21,384 bases of DNA, from positions 1 to 21,384 of IMG/VR virus record IMGVR_UViG_3300005098_000018; one strand, written 5' to 3'. How positions within the stretch are numbered: position 1 is the first letter of the stretch; every line of letters begins with the position of its first letter. The stretch is from a virus. A program made the translations under genes and the position numbers. Positions 6,937 through 13,800 of this stretch are shown here, in pieces. Below the pieces are notes generated by a model that had not been told where the DNA came from, ran no database searches, and saw only the letters and a program-made list of their open reading frames with translations.

Positions 6937-6958
6937 CTCCTTTAGTTGTAAAGGAGGT
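6937..6958 (+). promoter_or_regulatory. Hairpin enclosing the ribosome-binding site of the tail chaperone
   Basis: CTCCTTTA (6937-6944), loop GTTG, then TAAAGGAG (6949-6956) is a perfect 8-bp inverted repeat. The 3' arm contains most of the AGGAGGT ribosome site (6952-6958) that lies eight bases before ATG 6967. If folded in the mRNA, the site would be hidden. This would limit initiation of a protein needed in small or timed amounts, or make translation depend on another factor. The 5' arm also equals an anti-Shine-Dalgarno sequence. A rho-independent terminator is unlikely: no T-run follows and the stem runs into the gene's own start. Confidence 0.6.
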
Positions 6959-6966
6959 TAGCTGAC

Positions 6967-7467
6967 ATGGCTGAAAAGCAGCCGAATCAAAAAGGTGCGG
7001 AAGTTAGTGAAGAAGAGAAAAAAAAGTTTTATGAGCAACTAAAAAAGACTGAAGAAAAGAAGAAGTTAGAAATCCTGCGACAACTTGCTACACGTGATAA
7101 GCTTGAGAGAGATTACGAAGAAGATACTATTTATGTCACCTTCCATACGTCACCAGAGACAAAGAGGACAATAAAGGCAAAAAAGCCAAGTCCACAGGAG
7201 ATGATAGATATTTTACTTCTATCTGCAGAAGCCGCAAAATACGAAGGGCGTGCTGACCCAGAGTCACTAGCCAAGATGGCTGAAATATATAAACGGTTGC
7301 CAAAACTTGCTGCACGCCTATCTGTTGATAAGAAACTTAATGAAGAATTCTGGTCAAAGCATGTATCATTCACAACTCTCCAGAACTTCATATTTGAACT
7401 AATTGCTGCAACTCAGCGTTCTACATTGATTACGGAGGAAGAATTAGAATCCTTTCGTAAAGAGTGA
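6967..7467 (+). CDS. Tail assembly chaperone (gpG-like)
   Basis: This 166-residue, strongly charged, helical protein stands where lambda-like tails encode the tail assembly chaperone: after the tube genes and followed by a short overlapping frame. Residues 1-45 are Lys/Glu-rich coiled coil. A small strand-rich region follows (DTIYVTFHTSPETKRTIKAK, then KPSPQEMIDILLL), with helical AKMAEIYKRLPKLAARLSVD and a helical end (FIFELIAATQRSTLITEEEL). In phages this class binds the tape measure and recruits tube subunits, and a minor frameshift product carries an extra C-terminal domain. The ATG follows a strong AGGAGGT site that lies in a hairpin. The stop is TGA followed by C, a weak context. Identification rests mainly on context and on the +1-frame extension. 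Confidence 0.65.
   Translation: MAEKQPNQKGAEVSEEEKKKFYEQLKKTEEKKKLEILRQLATRDKLERDYEEDTIYVTFHTSPETKRTIKAKKPSPQEMIDILLLSAEAAKYEGRADPESLAKMAEIYKRLPKLAARLSVDKKLNEEFWSKHVSFTTLQNFIFELIAATQRSTLITEEELESFRKE
7448..7467 (+). other. Window for a candidate +1 ribosomal frameshift
   Basis: The chaperone frame ends TCC TTT CGT AAA GAG TGA C. The +1 frame is blocked by TAG at 7445-7447 and then open, so any shift must occur in these 20 bases. TTT-C and AAA-G each let one tRNA (Phe, Lys) slide forward one base and still pair fully with TTC or AAG. UGA followed by C is a poor terminator, as at the bacterial prfB +1 site. Which codon slips, and whether it slips, is not shown. Confidence 0.5.
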
Positions 7468-7660
7468 CATAGGTCTTCTTGAAGGCAAACTCTGTGAATT
7501 CTTCAGAGTGACTCCAAAACAACTAGGGCGAATGAGACGCGAAGACCCAATGGGCATGATGTTTATTGAGAGATATCTCTTGTATCTAGCAGAGCTTAAA
7601 GAAAAACAATATAAGAAAATGCTGCAGGAGCAGAAAAAGCGTAAACCGCGTCGTAGATAA
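7448..7660 (+). CDS. +1-frame extension of the tail chaperone (gpT-like), no start of its own
   Basis: After the TAG at 7445 this frame is open for 70 codons to TAA 7658-7660 and encodes, from 7469, IGLLEGKLCEFFRVTPKQLG, then RMRREDPMGMMFIERYLLYL and a basic tail ending KRKPRRR. The first possible starts are GTG 7508 and ATG 7532, both inside the domain and neither with a ribosome site. That suggests expression by frameshift from the upstream frame. A shift at AAA-G would give about 230 residues in total. In lambda the analogous gpGT fusion contacts the tape measure through the T part. Here the extension is followed not by the tape measure but by ten kilobases of surface genes. An assembly error creating the break cannot be excluded, but the arrangement matches a known pattern. 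Confidence 0.65.
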   Translation, partial: NPFVKSDIGLLEGKLCEFFRVTPKQLGRMRREDPMGMMFIERYLLYLAELKEKQYKKMLQEQKKRKPRRR

Positions 7661-7714
7661 GCTCTGGATGTATATTTTCTGTCTTTTTCATGTTCTCAGA
7701 GGTAATGATATAAT
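7661..7714 (+). promoter_or_regulatory. Leader of the surface-gene block with ribosome site
   Basis: This 54-base gap follows the chaperone extension and contains a T-rich stretch (TCTGTCTTTTTCA) and then an AGAGGTAATGAT ribosome site at 7698-7709 before ATG 7715. The T-rich stretch could act as a simple archaeal terminator at the end of the tail-tube/chaperone segment; no hairpin precedes it. This is the only real pause in the operon before the surface genes begin. Confidence 0.3.
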
Positions 7715-8341
7715 ATGCCTGCAACAGTATATATTAAGGAAGTTACTGGTTCAGAATCTTCTCCCACTCTTACATTGAAAGATACGTCAAACCCTTCAAG
7801 ATATTATACTGCTGATAGACCGGAATCAAACTTAACAGACTATCCAATTCCAATTCCAGATAGTGGAACTAACCGCTCTTTCTGGAAGAGCCATTGTTTA
7901 GATGTTACAAGTGGACCATCAACACATATTAAGGATATTAAATACTACCAGACATGGGATTCATCTCCACATGATGATTGGGAGCTCGGTACTGGTGGCG
8001 ATTTGATTGTTGGCGTTTCTTCGAATTCAGAGAGCGATTGGAGAACAAAGACTCAGGGTTGTCCATTCTCTGAGTATGACCAAGCAACAGGAACTGAAGG
8101 CACTACAGGAGACCCTCTTGAGACAACTCACTCTTACTATTCATCCACACCGGGAAAATATACAAGTATAACACATTTTTCATCACAATCTAGTGCTCTT
8201 ATGGTTCAAGCAGGGGTGGCTTTCTCATCTGGAGAAACAGGTCAATCTAATCTTGTAGTTACTCAACTAATTGTTGGTCCAGGAGCTACACCAGGACTTA
8301 AAGACCTGAAGACTGCAACGTTTGTATACGATGAGGCATAA
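7715..8341 (+). CDS. Unrecognised virion-structure-like protein
   Basis: A 208-residue protein rich in Ser, Thr, Gly, Asp and Pro with few charged helices, the composition of beta-structured tail or fibre proteins. It begins PATVYIKEVTGSESSPTLTL, includes the Tyr-rich segment HIKDIKYYQTWDSSPHDDWE, and ends VTQLIVGPGATPGLKDLKTA plus TFVYDEA. I do not recognise a family. The ATG follows a purine-rich site (AGAGGTAATGAT, 7698-7709) and lies in a 54-base gap after the chaperone extension. Its TAA shares an A with the next ATG (TAATG), so it is coupled to the zinc-ribbon gene. It opens the surface-gene block. There is no signal peptide and no membrane segment, so it is probably assembled in the cytoplasm into the particle. 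Confidence 0.7.
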   Translation: MPATVYIKEVTGSESSPTLTLKDTSNPSRYYTADRPESNLTDYPIPIPDSGTNRSFWKSHCLDVTSGPSTHIKDIKYYQTWDSSPHDDWELGTGGDLIVGVSSNSESDWRTKTQGCPFSEYDQATGTEGTTGDPLETTHSYYSSTPGKYTSITHFSSQSSALMVQAGVAFSSGETGQSNLVVTQLIVGPGATPGLKDLKTATFVYDEA

Positions 8342-9057
8342 TGTTTAATGTTTTTTCCAGTATTGGATACTACATGCCATACAAGGTGGTAGAAATGGCA
8401 TCCCAGCCTCACCCTCTTGTATATTTTTGGATTGCACATTATAATGATGGAACTTATGCTAGTCAGTTCGATTTAAATACTTTTAAAGAGAATTCTATTA
8501 AGATAATTGATAACTCTAAATTGATTAAGATTGGCTGGTATCCTATTCCATATGATTTGGCTGTAGAGCTCAACAAACGAGGGATACCGGCTATTGCAAA
8601 CCCCCTCCTTCCTAAAATTGAAGTTGAGATTAATAAAAATAAACGCTTCATCCTCTTTATGAGAAATTTTATCTCAATTGAAGAGTTTAGAATATGTGAA
8701 AATTGTGGAAGGGAATTTCAGGCAACTGGTGGTATCGAGTTTTATGGAGATTCCTATTGGCGTTCTCCAGTATGTCCACATTGCGGAAAGCATGACTATT
8801 GGCAGTGCAAGCAATGTGGTGCGAAATACGATTTGTTTAGCGTTACCGAATCCACTTCAAATGAAAAAGGCGGACGAGGTCACTGTCCGAAATGCGGTGG
8901 TTATCTCGAATTAATAAGAGTTACAAGTAAGCAGTATACTCGTGAGCGAAGATGGCGATTATATGTTGTAGGCTTCCAAGAAACCATTGCGGGTAGAAAT
9001 CATAAGGTTATGTTGTATGCTGACGAAAATGGTAATGTAGAAATGAAATATGATTGA
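8341..9057 (+). CDS. Double zinc-ribbon protein of the tail module
   Basis: This 238-residue protein has eight cysteines arranged as four CxxC pairs: C119/C122, C145/C148, C156/C159 and C182/C185. They give two consecutive zinc ribbons (CENCGRE ... CPHCGKH; CKQCGAK ... CPKCGGY). The N-terminal ~110 residues are unrecognised and mixed alpha/beta (IGYYMPYKVVEMASQPHPLV; LIKIGWYPIPYDLAVELNKR). The C-terminal ~50 residues contain basic RERRWRLYVVGFQET. Zinc ribbons bind nucleic acid or protein, or simply brace small folds. Inside a run of tail genes a structural or assembly role is as likely as regulation. It overlaps the previous stop by one base and is followed by the fibre gene after two bases. 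Function is not established. Confidence 0.75.
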   Translation: MFNVFSSIGYYMPYKVVEMASQPHPLVYFWIAHYNDGTYASQFDLNTFKENSIKIIDNSKLIKIGWYPIPYDLAVELNKRGIPAIANPLLPKIEVEINKNKRFILFMRNFISIEEFRICENCGREFQATGGIEFYGDSYWRSPVCPHCGKHDYWQCKQCGAKYDLFSVTESTSNEKGGRGHCPKCGGYLELIRVTSKQYTRERRWRLYVVGFQETIAGRNHKVMLYADENGNVEMKYD

Positions 9058-9059
9058 TT

Positions 9060-10868
9060 ATGAGTTGGAAAGACACTAAACAGCCTGGCGATATAATAAA
9101 AGCTACAGATTGGAATGAGTTAGCCGATACAGTTATTCAGACATCTGGTGCATTTTGGGCACATTCTGGAAATACCTCCAACCCTCATAATGTCACTTTA
9201 GAGCAAGCGAGGATGGCAAACAATATCGTTTCTGGAAATATTGATATGAACGACAATAAAATACTGAATCTCGCCGAACCAACTTCTATTCATGATGCAA
9301 CAACTAAATTCTATGTCGATAGAGCTGTAACGTCACTTGGTGCTGCATATTGTATGACCGATGAGACTGATGCTGAAACAGGTTATAAGTTATGCTCACT
9401 TACACCACCGGATGCTTCAGAAACATATATTGAAGTCTCAAATCTCTCTGATAATCAATTAATAGGAGCGTGGATTAGTGCACCAGATGAAGAGCCGGCT
9501 CGGTTACTTAAAGGAGTTTTTGACTGGTTTCCAACTTTGGAGAAGACTGCAGGAACTCAGACATTACGGGTTTATTGGAAGCTATTTGAACGTTCTGGAA
9601 GTGCTGAGACCGAAATCGCAACGTCTGCAGATAGTAATGAAGTAGATGGTAAGGCGTCTTATGTCATACCTTTGCTTTTATCCGATGATTACACCTTCTC
9701 CAGTGGTTCTAGAGTTGTTGGGAAATTATACGCTAGGGTTGAAGGAACCGGTTCATCTCCTACAATTCGCGTTTATTATCAAGGAAATACAGCTTCAAGA
9801 TGGGAAATACCTGCAAATTCCGAAACTTTCAGAAAAATCTTTATTCCATATTCAGGTGCAGTAGATGATGTACATCTAGGCTCTAAGCAACTAACCGCTG
9901 AGACATTAGAGGCATCTTCCATAGTTCTTGATGGTTATACTATAGATGAGATTTCAAATGACTCAAGCCTCAGCGATGATTCCCCAACAGCATTAACAAC
10001 TGAACATGCAGTGAGGATATTTGGTTTAACCAACTTTTACCCCTCTTCTGCTGGTCATGACCATGTTACGAATACTTCTAATCCACATAATGTAACCTAT
10101 TCTCAAGTTGGTGCAATCCAAGATGCTGATAATACAGTAAAGAGTAGCCACATTGATTGGGGAACCAGCACAAATCAAGTATCACTCGACGATGTTCCTG
10201 ATGGTGCAACTTATGGCAAACTCACAATAACGGAGAGAGATGACTTAACTGATGGTGGTGATTCATCTTTACATTATCATTCATCCGACAGAGACCTTTC
10301 CAATGCTACTGGCGTGTTAGCTATAGGAAAAGGAGGCACTAATAATACATCTTTCACATCAGATAAATTCCTCATCTATGATACCAATGAAGACAAAATA
10401 AAGTCTTCTAATTACGATGGCACTTCTTTCGCATCTGCGACACACACGCACACTCTCGATGATTTGAGCAATACTTCAATTTCTTCACCCCTTTCTGGGC
10501 AAGTCCTTTCATACTTAGGAAACTGGAAAAATGTCTCTCCACCTCTTACATTTAGCCTTCCTGCTGTAGGAATAAAAGGCAATCGCTATATTCGATTAGC
10601 TCGATTCACAACTCCCGAAAATAAAACAGCATATCTCTGGATGGCTCAGATAAGCGATATCAACGGAAATACGGTGAATGGACTCCGTATTGAAATGCTC
10701 TCCGGAAGTACAGTAGTGTATGCTTGCTCTAGTAATACAGTCGAGATAGGTTCGCCTCTTGCATCCACCGCAGGAGATATAACAATTCGGGTGATGTATT
10801 CTGGTGCAGGTATTGGTGATGATAGCTACGTGCAGTGTGTTGGATTTATGCAGGTATCGATAATATGA
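9060..10868 (+). CDS. Tail fibre protein
   Basis: This 602-residue protein has clear fibre motifs. Residues 61-90 (IDMNDNKILNLAEPTSIHDA, then TTKFYVDRAV) match the 'M-x-x-x-K-I-x-x-L-x-x-P-x-x-x-x-D-A-x-x-K-x-Y-V' element found in many phage fibres. The hexapeptide NPHNVT occurs twice (41-46 and 341-346), each in a TSNPHNVT context, as in repeat-type tail fibres. Two regions between and after look like beta-sandwich domains (about 100-275 and 485-602). It has no signal peptide. A His-rich stretch ATHTHTLDDL lies near residue 460. Role: host recognition at the tail tip or side. I chose ATG 9060; an in-frame TTG at 9054 is possible. Its TGA overlaps the next ATG (ATGA). Confidence 0.82.
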   Translation: MSWKDTKQPGDIIKATDWNELADTVIQTSGAFWAHSGNTSNPHNVTLEQARMANNIVSGNIDMNDNKILNLAEPTSIHDATTKFYVDRAVTSLGAAYCMTDETDAETGYKLCSLTPPDASETYIEVSNLSDNQLIGAWISAPDEEPARLLKGVFDWFPTLEKTAGTQTLRVYWKLFERSGSAETEIATSADSNEVDGKASYVIPLLLSDDYTFSSGSRVVGKLYARVEGTGSSPTIRVYYQGNTASRWEIPANSETFRKIFIPYSGAVDDVHLGSKQLTAETLEASSIVLDGYTIDEISNDSSLSDDSPTALTTEHAVRIFGLTNFYPSSAGHDHVTNTSNPHNVTYSQVGAIQDADNTVKSSHIDWGTSTNQVSLDDVPDGATYGKLTITERDDLTDGGDSSLHYHSSDRDLSNATGVLAIGKGGTNNTSFTSDKFLIYDTNEDKIKSSNYDGTSFASATHTHTLDDLSNTSISSPLSGQVLSYLGNWKNVSPPLTFSLPAVGIKGNRYIRLARFTTPENKTAYLWMAQISDINGNTVNGLRIEMLSGSTVVYACSSNTVEIGSPLASTAGDITIRVMYSGAGIGDDSYVQCVGFMQVSII

Positions 10869-13800
10869 GAAAATTGGATATAATTATATTAATATTGGCA
10901 TTCGGTCTCCTAACCTGCGGTTTTTTGGGTATATTTGGCTTAATAAATATCGGCATTTCTATTCCATTACTATACACTACGGCATCTCTATTGTCTGCAT
11001 TGATAGTGGTTTTTGCAAAAGATTTCATTTTACGTAGATGGAAGGAATTCCTAATAGCGAGCACTCTATTAGCATCTTCAATACTAGTTCCGATAGCTGG
11101 TCCTCTGGACTCACAGGGTCCATATAATCCTCATAAAATAGAAAATAGAGAAGCACCAGGAGGAAGAGTGGCGTGGGATAGTCCTCAGAGAGCTGAATCA
11201 TCCGACGATGGATATGCAACTGCCACATCCGAAAAAGAGAATTCATATACTCATTATTTATGGGCTTATATATTTAATTTCAACATTCCAACTTCGGCAA
11301 CCATCAATGGAATAAAAGTTGAAATAGAAAGACACGCAAGTGGAGTAGTGGGTGCTGATTATGTGGTTGATAACATAGTTCGGCTTATAAAGAATGGTGA
11401 AGTTGTTGGAGATAATAAGGCAGATGATACAACACATTGGCCTAGCACTGATACGTATGCTGTTTACGGTGGAAGCAATGATTTATGGGGTACTACTTGG
11501 ACTCCATCCAACATAAATAGTAATGAATTCGGTGTAGCTCTTTCCGTGTATCTAAATGGTGCAGTTCGTGTTGAAGCATATGTTGACCACATTCGAATAA
11601 CTGTTTATTATACAATTGGTGGGAACGACGCACCCGAACTCTCTAATGAGAATCCGTCTAACGGTTCTACCAATGTTGTTGTGTCAGATACTGGACTCAT
11701 ATGTTCTGTCTATGTCAGCGACCAAAACGGAGATACTCTCACAATTACCTGGGCTACCAACGCTTCAACAGGAGAATGGCATAATGTCGCAACAGAGGCT
11801 GTTTCTGCAAACACAACTGTCTCTCATACTTTTTCAGAATTCTACCAATATGACCAAACCTATTGGTGGCGAGTATATGCTGATGATGGCACTGTAAATG
11901 TTAGTGAGACATATCATTTTCATACTGAGGGTGAGACATACACTACTGATTGGTTTGACCCTGAAAACTACGGTTCTATCAAAAATGAATGGCAATCTCC
12001 ACAAAATGCCTTGGAAAATGATTCAAACTCTGCCACAGCACAATGCTCTTCCGACAAAGATGAAGAAGATTATTATACATTTGATGTAAATATTCCCAGC
12101 TATGCAACCATTAAAGGTATTGAAGTGGTGTTTGAAGGTAACATAATGCTTGCAATACCTGTACCTGATGATTCTCGGATATCAGTCAAGCTTTCATGGG
12201 ATGGAGGAAGTAGCTGGAGCGAAAGTAAAATAGTACAGTTTGAAAGTATTTCAGAAGAATCAGTTTCTGTTGGAGGAAGTGATGATTTATGGGGTCATAA
12301 TTGGACTCCACAAGAATTGACAAACTCAAATTTCAAATTATATGCTAAGGCTATCTTCAACTCTTCCAATCAAGATGCTGATTCCCAAATTGATTATATA
12401 AAATTAAGAATCTTTTATTCTACAAGCTCGAATCAACCGCCGACTGTTTCGAATCCCAATCCAGCAAATGGGTCGATTGACGTTCCTGTTTCACCAAGCG
12501 GAGTTACATGTTCAGCGTATTTTGCTGACCAAGATGGTGATAATTTAGACTTATCTTGGTATTACTCATTTGACGGTTCAACTTGGTATCATGATGGTAC
12601 GGACACCAACAAATCACCAAACGCCACCTATTCTCACACTTATAGTCAATTCACAGAAGCAGGTGTAACATACTATTGGAGAGTTTATGCAGACGATGGT
12701 ATGATGAATATTTCGTCAGACATTTGGCACTTTAGAACATCAGCTCCACATCTTTATGTGATAGTAAACGATACTGACTACAATTTAGCGGTTCAATACA
12801 AAACTTGGAAAGAAGCGAATTCTGGATACACCGTTATCATAAAGAAATTCTCAGAAATAGAGAGCAATTCCAACTACTGGGCAACAGGAGCTTGGGGTGA
12901 TAGAAATCCATCAAATCCCTTCTATGTTGAACAATCATCTTGGACGGCTGCTGATGGATATAACGATACTGCCTGTAGAGTTCGTAATTTTATTCGAGAT
13001 ATTTATACAAATGATTTAAGTCTTGCCGCAGTTCTATTTTTTGGAAAGGACCCATACAGGATGGGGTATTGGACCGGAACAGACCCAGGTGACACTTATC
13101 CACCAGGGCATACTATTGATTTGTGGTATTTTGGTGCTTTGAATGGTACACAAAATAAAAATGATAATGAATATTTTTGTGAAAATCCAGGCTGGGATGA
13201 TTTGACTGACTTTGAAGTTGAAGTAGTCATAGGGCGTTTTCCATATGGCAGTGAAGAGGAATTCTGGTATATGTTTAATAAGACTAAAGCATATGTTGCT
13301 GACACTTCGAGCGGTCAGTGGCAGAACTTCCTCTTTTTTGACAGAAGTTTAAGTACAAATACTGCTGAAGATGACATCTGGGTCAATAAACTCAATTTTA
13401 CATATTTTAATATTTTAGACAATGTTGGAGCATTACATTGTCCATCTTCTGCTGGACTTGACCATACAATAAGCGATTCGGTCCATAATTCGTATGAATT
13501 CATCCAATACTTAAATGGCACTCATCCAGATTATGAAGACGGATTAAGCTTCTTTATCAATGAAGGACATGGAGGTCAATGGTGGGATGGTGCACCTGGA
13601 ACTCCAGATGATGGATACTTTGATTATGAAGGAGCAGAAGAAAAGGCATTTGTTGGCATATCAATAGGCTGTGGAGATAATATTTGGCTATCCTTTCCAA
13701 CATATTATGAATCAATGGCAAAACTTATATTCAAGCGAGGGGGAGCAGTCATCACAGTTGGAACAACCAGCACGCACTCTGACGACCAGCTCGTATTTCG

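Noticed and set aside
7448-7660. Frame change as a sequencing or assembly error
   Set aside because: Not fully excluded, but position after tube genes, slip-prone codons and the match to the known chaperone-plus-extension pattern make a biological frameshift the better explanation.
6006-9057. Contractile tail (sheath and tube) arrangement
   Set aside because: Neither paralogue has sheath size (about 400 residues or more) or a sheath-like C-terminal domain; both are tube-sized and similar to each other, so a non-contractile tail fits better.
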